NCBI RefSeq assembly: GCF_000349845.1
Contig: NC_020829.1
Coordinates: 248,001-312,000, forward strand
DNA length: 64,000 nucleotides
Direction of reading: 5' to 3'
Origin: Pseudomonas sp. ATCC 13867
GTDB taxonomy: Bacteria > Pseudomonadota > Gammaproteobacteria > Pseudomonadales > Pseudomonadaceae
In this document: in pieces, positions 19,208-27,336 of the stretch
Layout of the letters: every line of letters starts with the position of its first letter
Numbering within the stretch: the first letter of the stretch is position 1
The notes under the pieces: generated by a model
The model's database searches: none
Seen by the model: the letters and a program-made list of their open reading frames with translations, nothing else
Told to the model about the DNA's origin: nothing
Translations under genes and position numbers: made by a program

Positions 19208-19323
19208 GGCTCGACCAGCGGGCCGCGATCCGTTGTGCTGTCGGAAGGGGCCTGCAGCGAACCCTCCGCAGGGGCGGGCTTCGTCCGCGATGCGTCCAGG
19301 CGGCTGCCGAGGTGGAGCACCCC

Positions 19324-20259
19324 TCAGCGCGCAATCCACAGCAGGCACAACGACAACGTCACCAGCGACCCCAGCGTCGACACCAGGATGCTGCGCGACA
19401 CCACCGCCGCCTCGCGCCGGTAGTACTCGGCGAGCATGAACGGCCCGGTGCCGGTGGGCAGAGCGCTGAGCAGCAGCGCCGAATCCGCCCACAGCGGCGG
19501 CAGGTCGAACACCGTGTAGGCGAGGAACCCGGTGAGCAGCGGCTGGCCGACCAGCTTGATCGCCACCAGCGGCCAGGCGCCGACCCGTGGGCCTTGCGTT
19601 TCCTGCTTCTGCGCGAGGAACAGGCCGAGGGACACCAGCGCGCAGGGCGTGGTGGCGGCGGCGAGCATGTCGAGGAAATGCAGCAGCGGCATGGGCAGGC
19701 CGATGCCGCTCGCGGCCCAGAGCCCGCCGAGGATCGGCGACACCACCAGGGGGTTCTTGCCCAGCGCCTTGAGCACCACGGCGATGGCGCGGCCAATGTG
19801 CTTCTCGTTCTGCAGCCCGACCTCGATGCACACCACGGCGATGGCGAACAGCACGCAGACCACCAGCAGGGAGGCGATCAGCGCCGGTTCAAGGCCGTCC
19901 TGGCCGAACACCAGCAGGCACAGTGGAATCCCCATGTACCCGGTGTTGGCGTAGGACGCGCTGAGCCCGTCGATGCTCGCCGCCGGCAGCGCGCGGCCTT
20001 GCAGCAATCGCCAGGCGAGGGTGGCGAAGAACACCAGCAGGCAGCCGCCGGTGAAGGCGGCGAGGAAGCCCGGTTGCCAGATTTCCGCCCAGGTGGAGGT
20101 GGCGGTGACCTTGAACAGCAGCGCCGGCAGGCACAGCCAGACCACCAGCTTGTTGATCTCCGACGCCGCCTGCGGCCCGAGCCGGTTGGTGCGCCGGCAC
20201 AGCCAGCCGACCAGGATCAGCGCGAAGATCGGCAGGACGACGGACAGGACGTGGAACAT
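19324..20259 (-). CDS. AEC-family (auxin efflux carrier-like) transporter
   Basis: A 311-residue protein with ten predicted helices in two five-helix halves, typical of the AEC/BART superfamily. Visible motifs are LPIFALILVGWLCRRTNRL at the N-terminus, the broken helix NTGYMGIPLCLLVFG (about 105-119), ALGKNPLVVSPILGGLW, and LPTGTGPFMLAEYY. Bacterial members move dicarboxylates such as malonate or malate, or amino acids; the substrate is undetermined. There is no adjacent regulator. The short 19208-19323 gap contains nothing I can support. Confidence 0.82.
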   Translation of the reverse strand: MFHVLSVVLPIFALILVGWLCRRTNRLGPQAASEINKLVVWLCLPALLFKVTATSTWAEIWQPGFLAAFTGGCLLVFFATLAWRLLQGRALPAASIDGLSASYANTGYMGIPLCLLVFGQDGLEPALIASLLVVCVLFAIAVVCIEVGLQNEKHIGRAIAVVLKALGKNPLVVSPILGGLWAASGIGLPMPLLHFLDMLAAATTPCALVSLGLFLAQKQETQGPRVGAWPLVAIKLVGQPLLTGFLAYTVFDLPPLWADSALLLSALPTGTGPFMLAEYYRREAAVVSRSILVSTLGSLVTLSLCLLWIAR

Positions 20260-20346
20260 GGCGGCACAACCAGACAGCGAAACGGCTGGCGAGCATAGGG
20301 GGCGACGCCGTCGTCGTCCAATGCGACCCCGGTCGCAAGCGACGGC

Positions 20347-21027
20347 TCAGACGCGCCCGGTAACCGGGATGCAGGCGCCGGTGATCGCCGCCGCATTGTC
20401 CGAGGCGAGGAACAGCAGGGTTGCCGCCAACTGCTCCGGGCGCACCCAGCGGTCGAACTCGGCATCGGGCATGTCGGTGCGGTTCTGCGGGGTGTCGATG
20501 ATGCTCGGCATCAGCGCGTTGACGGTGATGCGCGCGTCCTTGAGTTCCTCGGCCAGCGCCTCGGTCAGGCGCATCACCCCGGCCTTGGCGGCCGCGTAGG
20601 CGCCCATCCCCAGGGCCGCGCGGGTCGCGGCGGTGGCCGCGATGTTGAGAATGCGTCCGTGCCCGCGGGCCTTCAGGTGTGCCAGCGCGGCCTGGCTGGA
20701 GACCACGGCGGTGCGCAGGTTGATGCGGTACATCAGGTCCCAGGTGTCGACGTCACCATCGGCCAGGGTTTCCCAGTGGAAGCCACCGGCCACGTTGATC
20801 AGCGCATCGAGCCCGCCGAAGTGTTCGGCGGCCTGGTCGATGGCGGTGCGGGCGGCGGCGCTGTCGGTCAGGTCGACGCTGCCCAGGGACAGCGCCCCGG
20901 CCTGTGGATAACGCGGACTGACGGCCCGGTCGAGCAGCGCGACCTGCCAGCCGGCAGCGGCGAAGGCCTGGCCGACCACGCTGCCCAGGTAGCCGAAACC
21001 ACCGGTGATGGCGACGATCTTGTTCAT
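20347..21027 (-). CDS. SDR-family oxidoreductase lacking the catalytic serine
   Basis: A 226-residue short-chain dehydrogenase/reductase. The dinucleotide site is TGGFGYLGSVVG (about 8-19), NVAGG lies near residue 80, and the catalytic YAAAK is near 148-152. At the position 13 residues before the Tyr, where most SDRs have Ser, the sequence ILNIAATAA has Ala. Loss of this Ser is also known in the dihydropteridine reductase branch, so this may be a pterin or quinonoid-type reductase, or a binding protein (inference). The ATG at 21027 follows GAGGTTG. Confidence 0.8.
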   Translation of the reverse strand: MNKIVAITGGFGYLGSVVGQAFAAAGWQVALLDRAVSPRYPQAGALSLGSVDLTDSAAARTAIDQAAEHFGGLDALINVAGGFHWETLADGDVDTWDLMYRINLRTAVVSSQAALAHLKARGHGRILNIAATAATRAALGMGAYAAAKAGVMRLTEALAEELKDARITVNALMPSIIDTPQNRTDMPDAEFDRWVRPEQLAATLLFLASDNAAAITGACIPVTGRV

Positions 21028-21264
21028 GGCGTGCAACCTCTAGGCGTTGGAAAGGTGGCACTTATAGGGTTAGCACGCCGGGGGAGAAAGGTCGCCGACG
21101 CCAGATGCAGGGACGGATCGGGACGGGGCAGGGGGCTGCCTCGCACCGGCGCTTTCATGAGGCCGTTACAGCGGCGACGGCAGGTCATCCGGCTTTCGTC
21201 GAAAGGCCTCGGGAACGCCATATGGCACTGGTAAGCTGGAAGCCTGTGAGACCTGGAGCAGGTG

Positions 21265-22002
21265 ATGAATACCCTCTTGCCGGAACGCCCCCTGCAACGC
21301 TTCGCGCGCAACCTGCGCGGACGCGATTTCGTGGTGGGGGATGTGCACGGCCATTTCGAACTGCTCGAACGCCTGCTGGAACGGGTGGCGTTCGACACCG
21401 CCGCCGACCGCCTGTTCGCCGCCGGCGACCTGGTGGACCGGGGCCCTTATTCGCCGCGTGTGCTGGAGTGGCTGGGGCATCCCTGGTTCGCCTCGGTGCG
21501 CGGCAACCATGAGCAACTGGTGATCGACTCGGTGCTGGCCGGCGACGACCGCGACCTGCACTTCCGCAACGGCGGCGCCTGGCTCTACGCGTTGCCGCAG
21601 GACGAGCGCGAGCACATCGCCCGGCGCCTGCAGCACCTGCCGCTGGCCATCGAGGTGGATATCGGGGAGAGTCGCCGCGTGGGCATCGTCCACGCCGAAG
21701 CGCCGATCTCGTCAGCCTTCCCGGACTGGGACAGCGGCATGGCGGCCTTGGCGGGGGAGTTGGGCAACGCCGCCCGGCGTAACGCGGCGGCACTGGCAAT
21801 GTGGGCGCGCACCCGCATCGAGGGCGAGGATGATACGCGGGTGCCCGGCCTTGAGCGCCTGTATGTCGGCCACACGGCGCAGGCCCGCGTGCGTCGGCTG
21901 GGCAACACGCACTACATCGACACCGGCAGCGGCTACGCCGATGGCACCCTGAGCCTGGTGGACCTGCACAGCGGGGCGGTGGAGACGGCGGTCGCGCACT
22001 GA
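21265..22002 (+). CDS. Calcineurin-like metallophosphatase (PrpA/PphA-type)
   Basis: A 245-residue serine/threonine-type phosphoprotein phosphatase. All three metal motifs are present: GDVHGHFELLERLL (about 29-42), GDLVDRGPYS (about 55-64), and GNHEQLV (about 83-89). Two later histidines occur in GIVHAEAP and VGHTAQ. The size and layout are those of lambda phosphatase and E. coli PphA/PphB, which dephosphorylate phosphoproteins with Mn2+. The ATG at 21265 sits 6 bp after GGAG; the preceding GTG at 21262 is in frame but too close. It converges on the CBS gene with a 15-bp gap. Confidence 0.87.
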   Translation: MNTLLPERPLQRFARNLRGRDFVVGDVHGHFELLERLLERVAFDTAADRLFAAGDLVDRGPYSPRVLEWLGHPWFASVRGNHEQLVIDSVLAGDDRDLHFRNGGAWLYALPQDEREHIARRLQHLPLAIEVDIGESRRVGIVHAEAPISSAFPDWDSGMAALAGELGNAARRNAAALAMWARTRIEGEDDTRVPGLERLYVGHTAQARVRRLGNTHYIDTGSGYADGTLSLVDLHSGAVETAVAH

Positions 22003-22017
22003 GCGGCCGCCGTCCGC

Positions 22018-22452
22018 TTACTCGCCGCGGATGTATTGCTCCAGTTGCCGGATCAGATCGGCCTGCTCGGCGATGGCCGCCTTCACCAGGTCGCCGATCG
22101 ACAGCAGGCCCAGCAGCTCGCCGTTCTCCACCACCGGCAGGTGGCGCAGGTGGCGTTCGGTCATGATGCTCATGCACGTGTCGATGTTCAGGTGGGAGTC
22201 CACGGTGATCACCGGCGCGGTCATCACCGCACGGACCGACGTGTCCTCCGAGTTGCGCCCCTTGAGCGCCAGGCGCCGGGCATAGTCGCGTTCGCTGAAG
22301 AAGCCGACCACCTGGTTGCCCTCCACCACCGGCAAGCCGCCGAGGTTCTTGTCTGCCATCAGGCGCAACGCATCGATCACCATCGCGTCCGGGCCGATGG
22401 TGTAAACCTGCTGGTCCGCCTTGGCGTTCAACAGCTGAGCCACATTCTTCAT
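22018..22452 (-). CDS. Stand-alone CBS-domain-pair protein
   Basis: A 144-residue protein made of two CBS repeats (about 8-65 and 75-130). Examples are VIDALRLMADKNLGGLPVVEGNQVVGFFSERDY and CMSIMTERHLRHLPVVENGELLGLLSIGDLVK. Such Bateman modules bind adenine nucleotides and act as energy or redox sensors for partner enzymes. No partner is adjacent. The ATG at 22452 (MKNVAQLL) is chosen because the domain starts there and AGGGGTCAGGA precedes it; the frame extends to 22497. Confidence 0.85.
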   Translation of the reverse strand: MKNVAQLLNAKADQQVYTIGPDAMVIDALRLMADKNLGGLPVVEGNQVVGFFSERDYARRLALKGRNSEDTSVRAVMTAPVITVDSHLNIDTCMSIMTERHLRHLPVVENGELLGLLSIGDLVKAAIAEQADLIRQLEQYIRGE

Positions 22453-22618
22453 TCCTGACCCCTTTCGTCGTCTCACGGCGCGATGCCCGAGGTTCATAGA
22501 GAATCGTGGACAGATGCCGATCCGGCAAGGCCGGAAAGCGGCGCCGGCGCCTTCGAAAACGTCATGCTTCGCCAGCGCGGCTTATACTGACCTTCCATTT
22601 CTGCCTTGCTGATCGGCC

Positions 22619-22798
22619 ATGACTGACGACGACCGCGACCTTCCCGAGCCCGAGCACGACCACCTGCTCGATCTCGACGACGACCTCGACAGCCTGCTGG
22701 AAGCGGACTCGGCGCATTTCGACGATCCTCTGGACGACGAGGAGCCGGAGGAGTACCAGTCGGGTCTGGACGATGGGGACGACTGGCTGGAGGACTGA
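22619..22798 (+). CDS. 59-residue highly acidic small protein
   Basis: ATG 22619 to TGA 22798 encodes MTDDDRDLPEPEHDHLLDLD... ending DDWLED. Roughly half the residues are Asp or Glu, with regularly placed Leu. No family is recognised. TATACT about 40 bp upstream could be its -10 box. The strong acidic bias, uninterrupted frame and a position between two genes support a real small gene. It could be a nucleic-acid mimic or a cation-binding peptide, but that is speculation. The lipoprotein gene follows after 64 bp. Confidence 0.55.
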   Translation: MTDDDRDLPEPEHDHLLDLDDDLDSLLEADSAHFDDPLDDEEPEEYQSGLDDGDDWLED

Positions 22799-22862
22799 TT
22801 CCAGACGGATTCTCTGCGTCATGAAGTGCTGGCAGAATGCCCGGACACCAAGAGGGATCACC

Positions 22863-23594
22863 ATGCGCTACTTCCCCATCGTCCTGAGCCTCGCCTTGCT
22901 GGGCGGCTGTTCCTCCTCCGTTCGTACCGACGAACGCGGCGCTCCCATTTCCCTGTACCGCGATACCCGGCACAACCTGGTGGTGAACTTCCAGCCCGAC
23001 GCCCAGGTGGCCGCCAGCCCGCGCTGGAACGCGCTCATGACCGGTTGGCGGGAAGCGCTGCGCGAGGAAGCGGATTCGGCGGACTATCAGTTTTCGGTGC
23101 AGGACGGCGAGCCACGCGCCACGGAAACCCTGTCCACCCTGGTGGTGATCGAGGTCGGCAGCGGCCACAGCGCCAACAACCGCCCGCGTACCGACGAGGG
23201 CGAATGGGTCACCTCCACCGTGCGCTACCACGACGGCCTGACCGGCCAGTTGCTCGCGTCGCGCCGCTACGACAGCGAAGCGGAGGCAAGCGGCGACCTG
23301 TTTGCCTCGATGGGGCCGTCGCAGCTTGACGCGATATCCGAGCAGATCGTCGAGGAGGTCGCCGGCGCCCTGCTGGTCGCCCGGCCTTCCCGCCCGCTAC
23401 CGTCGCCGGCCACGCCCGGTTCGCCAGTGACGCCACCGCGGAGCGTGCCCGCGCCCGCCGCGCCGACCGCGGTGGAAACCGTCGCCCACGCGTCTCCCTC
23501 GCGAAGCCAGGAGCAGCAGCTCTTCGAACTGCAGCAGCGCAACCTGCCGTACGAGGAATATCGAGACGAGTACCGCAGGATCATGGGGCGCTGA
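22863..23594 (+). CDS. Lipoprotein of unknown function with SHOCT-like C-terminus
   Basis: A 243-residue lipoprotein. MRYFPIVLSLALLGGCSSS has a clear lipobox, with the acylated cysteine at about residue 16. The N-terminal domain (about 20-165) resembles the DUF4136/DUF4410-type fold of small envelope lipoproteins (VVNFQPDAQVAASPRW, TLVVIEVGSG). A Pro/Ser/Ala-rich linker follows (about 175-215). The last ~25 residues, QEQQLFELQQRNLPYEEYRDEYRRIMG, look like a SHOCT module, a short helical oligomerisation domain. Domain names are by resemblance only. The ATG at 22863 directly precedes the signal peptide. Confidence 0.65.
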   Translation: MRYFPIVLSLALLGGCSSSVRTDERGAPISLYRDTRHNLVVNFQPDAQVAASPRWNALMTGWREALREEADSADYQFSVQDGEPRATETLSTLVVIEVGSGHSANNRPRTDEGEWVTSTVRYHDGLTGQLLASRRYDSEAEASGDLFASMGPSQLDAISEQIVEEVAGALLVARPSRPLPSPATPGSPVTPPRSVPAPAAPTAVETVAHASPSRSQEQQLFELQQRNLPYEEYRDEYRRIMGR

Positions 23595-23638
23595 CGGCAA
23601 CGTCGCGCAGCCCCGCCCGGTAGCTCGAACCTTCGGGA

Positions 23639-24235
23639 CTACCAGAACCAGCCGTCGTCCGACAGCTCCTGTTCGCAACTCTTGTACTGGGCGCTGTACA
23701 GCGAGGCGCGCGCCTGGACCTTCTGCGACACGTTCTTCAGCCAGGGCTTGGCGTCGTAACTGTGCTGGCGATAACCGCCCCAACCTTCGTGGTAGTTCAG
23801 GTACTGGGCGTAGGCGTCCCACTTGGAAACGCGGTTGACGTTGTAGGTTTTCTGCATGTACCAGCCCATGAAGTCCAGCGCGTCGGCGAAGTCGTCACGG
23901 TCGGCGCCCCAGCTTCCCGCTTCCTTCTTGTAGTCCGCCCACGTCTCGTCCTTGGCCTGGGCGTAGCCGTAGGCGGAACTGACCCGGCCCCAGGGGATGA
24001 AGCCCAGGAAGTAGTAGCGGGGCGGCAAGGCGTCGTGGTGGAAGGAGGACTCCTGGTACATCATGGCCATCGGCACCTGGATCGGCGCCCCCCAGCGCTT
24101 CTGCATCTTCAGCGCCGCGTCGTGCCATTTCGGTTTTTCGCGAAAGATCTCGCAGAGGTTTTCGGGGTTCGCCGGAGGCTTGGTGGCGCACCCGGCAAGG
24201 GCCAGGAGCAGGGCTGGCAACGAGAGCCGAAGCAT
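23639..24235 (-). CDS. Lytic transglycosylase-like (SLT domain) lipoprotein
   Basis: A 198-residue lipoprotein. The signal MLRLSLPALLLALAGC has its lipobox cysteine at about residue 16. The mature part carries an SLT/lysozyme-like fold with AMMYQESSFHHDALPP (about 57-72), where the Glu is the likely catalytic acid. SSAYGYAQAKDETWADYK follows, then YNVNRVSKWDAYAQYLNYHEGWGGY. It probably cleaves peptidoglycan glycan strands from the outer membrane. The ATG at 24235 places the signal at the N-terminus. TGTATAAGCC on the minus strand upstream is a possible -10. Confidence 0.8.
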   Translation of the reverse strand: MLRLSLPALLLALAGCATKPPANPENLCEIFREKPKWHDAALKMQKRWGAPIQVPMAMMYQESSFHHDALPPRYYFLGFIPWGRVSSAYGYAQAKDETWADYKKEAGSWGADRDDFADALDFMGWYMQKTYNVNRVSKWDAYAQYLNYHEGWGGYRQHSYDAKPWLKNVSQKVQARASLYSAQYKSCEQELSDDGWFW

Positions 24236-24605
24236 TGGCGGTTCATCCTTTTCGCGCGCGATGGCGCAAGGCTTATACAGCCTTTGCTGGCGAAGATGAA
24301 TCGTATGACGTCGACGGCAATCCCGACACCAGGATCCGTCAGTTGCCAGGAGTGCACCGCGGGAAGTGCAAGGCTGCACCACCGGAACGAAGAAGGCCCG
24401 CGGCGAGCGGGTCTTTTCATGTCCGTGAGCGTCGATCGATGTGGCGACGATGGACGGGGTTTCGGCAAGTTTTGCCGGTTGATAAGTCCGTGTTTTCAGC
24501 CGGCACAGGGCAGTGCGGGCGGCGGCGCGTTTCATCGCCATCCTGCTGGCGCGGCTGTCAATGGTAGCGGTGGCTTGATAAAGTAACTGCCGCAGAGGAG
24601 CACAG
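24236..24605. other. Intergenic region before the methyltransferase gene
   Basis: 370 bp without a supported gene. It holds a hairpin with T/A tracts on both sides (24391-24416), a likely bidirectional terminator, but no upstream + strand gene for it to serve. Base composition falls towards the right-hand end, where the low-GC cassette starts. No controller-protein (C-box-like) repeat is obvious. Confidence 0.35.
24391..24416. terminator. Bidirectional terminator-like hairpin at the left edge of the restriction-modification cassette
   Basis: AAGAAGGCCCGC-GGCGA-GCGGGTCTTTT has a GC-rich stem and A/T tracts typical of an intrinsic terminator. It would isolate the incoming cassette from flanking transcription. 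It may also be the leftover terminator of a gene that is no longer present. Confidence 0.5.
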
Positions 24606-25919
24606 ATGAACATTCAGCAGCACGAACTTTTTCTTGAGCCGACTTCGGAACAGAGCCACGTAAAAAAGAATACTCGCTCGGCCCGCTCGGGCACATTTAC
24701 AGACAATATGAAGTTGCCAGTGCATCGCTGGTTCAGATATTCGGCCGGCTTTTCTGCTGAATGGGCCGAGCAGGTTATAAAAGAATATTCCCCTGCTGCG
24801 GTTCTTGATCCTTTTGCAGGTTCCGGAACAACTCTACTGGCGGCCGAGGCTGCCGGTGCGAAGGCATACGGGTTCGAAAGCCACCCTTTCGTGGCCCGGA
24901 TCGCCGAGGCGAAGATTCACTGGGATCATGACCCACGGCGCCTTCTTGAATGTGCCGATAGAATTCTGATGGCGTCGGTGAATGCCCGGCCGGTTCCAGA
25001 AGGCGATATTCCGGAACTCATGAAAAAGTGTTATTCCCCGGAAGTCATGCAGAAGTTGTATGCGCTGCAACAGGCATACTTTATCTGCTCATCAGATTTC
25101 GATGTTGAAGTATCAAGACTTCTCTGGCTGGCTATTACGGCAATATTGCGTCCTTGCAGTCATGTGGGTACCGCGCAATGGCAGTATGTACTTCCCAACA
25201 AGACGAAGGCCAAGACGCTCGAGCCGTTCTTTGCATTTACGCAAAAGGTTCGGGAGATGGCGGCGGATATGGCCGAACTCTCTCGGAAGGCCGTCCGCAG
25301 CGATTCGATTGTGTTCCAGCACGACTCTCGCCGAGAGCAGGAACTGATCGAGCCGAACAGCATAGACCTCGTCGTCACCTCGCCGCCGTACCCGAACAAC
25401 TACGACTATGCGGATGCCACGCGCCTTGAAATGACCTTCTGGAACGAGGTCAAGTCCTGGGGCGATCTGCAGGTGGTTGTCCGGCAGCACATCATCCGCT
25501 CCTGCTCGCAGCATTCGACTGCCGAGCGGCTGAAGCTGGACGAGTTGCTTGGCGATGCGTCCGTCGATGCCATTCGCACGGAGCTGTCCGCGGTGTGCAA
25601 TGAGCTGGCCGAGGTTCGCCTCACCAAAGGCGGCAAGAAGGCCTATCACACGATGGTAGCGGCGTACTTCTACGACCTTTCCAGGGTCCTCCAGGGGCTG
25701 CGCAAGGTGTGCAAGCCGGGAAGCACCATGTGCTTCGTGGTGGGCGACTCAGCCCCTTACGGGGTGTATGTCCCGGCTGATGTCTGGCTGGGAGAGCTCG
25801 CGCGCGCCGCTGGATTCGAGTCCTACTCCTTCGAGAAGCTCAGGGATAGAAACGTAAAGTGGAAAAACAGGAAGCATCAGGTGCCCTTGCATGAAGGGCG
25901 CCTGTGGATTAGGGGATAG
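24606..25919 (+). CDS. DNA methyltransferase (N4-cytosine/N6-adenine type)
   Basis: A 437-residue exocyclic-amino DNA methyltransferase. The SAM-binding motif I, VLDPFAGSGTTLLAAEAAGAKAYGFE (about 62-87), comes before the catalytic motif IV, VVTSPPYPNNYDYADATR (about 259-276). SPPY points to N4-cytosine or N6-adenine modification. The long stretch between the two motifs and the C-terminal part may hold the target recognition domain; the specificity is unknown. GC content of the first 180 bases is about 50%, well below neighbours at about 66-70%, which signals horizontal acquisition. The nuclease gene starts 6 bp after the stop. Confidence 0.85.
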   Translation: MNIQQHELFLEPTSEQSHVKKNTRSARSGTFTDNMKLPVHRWFRYSAGFSAEWAEQVIKEYSPAAVLDPFAGSGTTLLAAEAAGAKAYGFESHPFVARIAEAKIHWDHDPRRLLECADRILMASVNARPVPEGDIPELMKKCYSPEVMQKLYALQQAYFICSSDFDVEVSRLLWLAITAILRPCSHVGTAQWQYVLPNKTKAKTLEPFFAFTQKVREMAADMAELSRKAVRSDSIVFQHDSRREQELIEPNSIDLVVTSPPYPNNYDYADATRLEMTFWNEVKSWGDLQVVVRQHIIRSCSQHSTAERLKLDELLGDASVDAIRTELSAVCNELAEVRLTKGGKKAYHTMVAAYFYDLSRVLQGLRKVCKPGSTMCFVVGDSAPYGVYVPADVWLGELARAAGFESYSFEKLRDRNVKWKNRKHQVPLHEGRLWIRG

Positions 25920-25925
25920 AGGATA

Positions 25926-26807
25926 GTGGCAAACTCACCTGCGCATCGTTTTGGCCAGATCATTGGTGACCTGCTGGAGGAAATCATCGCTCCGCAACTT
26001 CAGGAGTTCTGCAATAGCCGAGGGTATTACCTCGACAAGAAAGGCAGCAGAGGCAAGGCCAGGAAAGGGAAGAAGGTTTCCTGGTTCGACAAGTATGGCA
26101 ACAGCCATGACCTGGACTTCGTCATCGAAAAGAATGGTACCGATGATGAAGTCGGGCGTCCCCTGGCCTTCATCGAAGCGGCATGGCGCAGGTACACCAA
26201 GCATTCCCGCAACAAGGCCCAGGAAATCCAGGGCGCAGTACTACCCATCGCCGAAAAGTATTCCTGGGACAAGCCTTTCCTCGGTGCGGTGCTGGGTGGA
26301 GTTTTCACCTCGAATTCGATCAACCAGATGGAGTCTTCTGGTTTCGATGTCGTGCTGTTCCCCTATGCGAGCGTCGTGGCGGCCTTTGCCTGCGTCGGAA
26401 TCGATGCAGAGTTCGACGAGGACACTCCAGACGCGGTATTCCAGGCCGCGATCGAGCGATACGAGGCACTCGATGCCGCCGGCCGTTCAGCGCTGGAGCG
26501 TGACCTGGTAGAGCGCAACCAGAAGCTTATCGACGAGTTCTTCCATAACCTCGCGGCAACACTGGACCGACAGATCGACAACATTGTCATTGTCCCGCTG
26601 CATGGAAGCTCCAATGAGTTCGAGGAGCTCTCCGGTGCGATCTCGTTTGTTCAGCAGTACCAGGAGCAATCGACGCAGGGTGGCCCGTTCAGGGAGTATG
26701 AGGTAATCGTCAAGTACTCCAACGGCGACAAGATCGAGGCGCTGTTCAAGGATAAGGCGCGAACTGTCGCTTTCCTTCGCTATGTGAGCGAAGGAGTAGG
26801 TATCTAG
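25926..26807 (+). CDS. Putative type II restriction endonuclease (PD-(D/E)XK-like)
   Basis: A 293-residue protein translated from a GTG 6 bp after the methyltransferase stop. It has no recognisable named family. The N-terminal half contains a candidate nuclease core. HDLDFVIEKN provides an Asp (about residue 62), and PLAFIEAAWRRYTKHSRNKAQEIQG (about 80-104) provides the second acidic residue. The usual (D/E)xK lysine is not in its standard place, and a nearby Arg or Lys may replace it. The C-terminal half has no motif I can name. Coupling to a methyltransferase and similarly low GC (about 52% in a sampled 60 bases) support a restriction role. Activity is inferred. Confidence 0.6.
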   Translation: MANSPAHRFGQIIGDLLEEIIAPQLQEFCNSRGYYLDKKGSRGKARKGKKVSWFDKYGNSHDLDFVIEKNGTDDEVGRPLAFIEAAWRRYTKHSRNKAQEIQGAVLPIAEKYSWDKPFLGAVLGGVFTSNSINQMESSGFDVVLFPYASVVAAFACVGIDAEFDEDTPDAVFQAAIERYEALDAAGRSALERDLVERNQKLIDEFFHNLAATLDRQIDNIVIVPLHGSSNEFEELSGAISFVQQYQEQSTQGGPFREYEVIVKYSNGDKIEALFKDKARTVAFLRYVSEGVGI

Positions 26808-26926
26808 TCGGAAGGCTGCGCTGGCGGTCGTTTCGCATCGGCGCTCATCGCGGCAAAAAGAAAGCGCCCAGGCTGGCCAGGATTGTGTCCGTCAGTGGAC
26901 AGCTCTTGATCTCGCTCCGTTTCATC

Positions 26927-26966
26927 CTTGTACGCCGCGGGTTCGAATTTTCTTCAGGCGTACAAG
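26927..26966. repeat. Perfect 10-bp inverted repeat enclosing a GGGTTCGAAT loop
   Basis: CTTGTACGCC and GGCGTACAAG flank a 20-base loop that contains GGGTTCGAATTT, a sequence like a tRNA T-arm. The opposite strand reads ATTCGAACCC, as on the non-coding strand of the tRNA-Arg gene 165 bp away. There is no complete tRNA here. It may be a remnant integration site, a terminator-like hairpin without a T-run, or coincidence. Confidence 0.4.
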
Positions 26967-27023
26967 CCGGCATACATGACGAGCCATGCTGGGGATGGAC
27001 CGGGATAGACCGCCAGAAACAAG

Positions 27024-27047
27024 AAAGCCCGCACGGGGCGGGCTTTT
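27024..27047 (-). terminator. Intrinsic terminator of tRNA-Arg
   Basis: GCCCGC-ACGGG-GCGGGC with TTTT on one side and AAA on the other. On the minus strand it lies 45 bases past the tRNA 3' end and ends in CTTTCTT. It may also stop transcription from the restriction-modification cassette. Confidence 0.75.
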
Positions 27048-27091
27048 CAGGGTGTTCCGTAGACTGTTGGAGACAGCCCGAAACAGGTAGA

Positions 27092-27168
27092 TGGCGCATC
27101 CGGCGGGATTCGAACCCACGACCCCTGCCTTCGGAGGGCAGTACTCTATCCAGCTGAGCTACGGATGC
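27092..27168 (-). tRNA. tRNA-Arg (anticodon CCG)
   Basis: A 77-nt cloverleaf on the minus strand with a 7-bp acceptor stem GCATCCG/CGGATGC, discriminator G and encoded CCA. The D-arm contains AGCTCAGCTGGATAGAG, the anticodon stem-loop is CTGCC-CTCCGAA-GGCAG, and the T-arm includes GGGTTCGAATCCC. The loop gives anticodon CCG, which reads CGG Arg codons. Its position next to a low-GC cassette makes it a candidate integration site. Confidence 0.97.
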
Positions 27169-27336
27169 GTATGCCGCGCCTGGCGCGGCAGGCGGCAATC
27201 ATACGCATCTCGGGCTTGGGCGTCCAATAACAGTACGCTCGTTCATGATATCGAACGAAAAGCGCCGCCTGTCGGTAGAAAAATGCCGAAAAGGCTCTGC
27301 TGCCGGATACCTTCGTTGGTTTTGTCGAACAAGCTC

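Noticed and set aside
26937..26950. Possible second tRNA gene suggested by GGGTTCGAAT
   Set aside because: No acceptor, D or anticodon arms can be drawn around it, and the T-stem does not pair.
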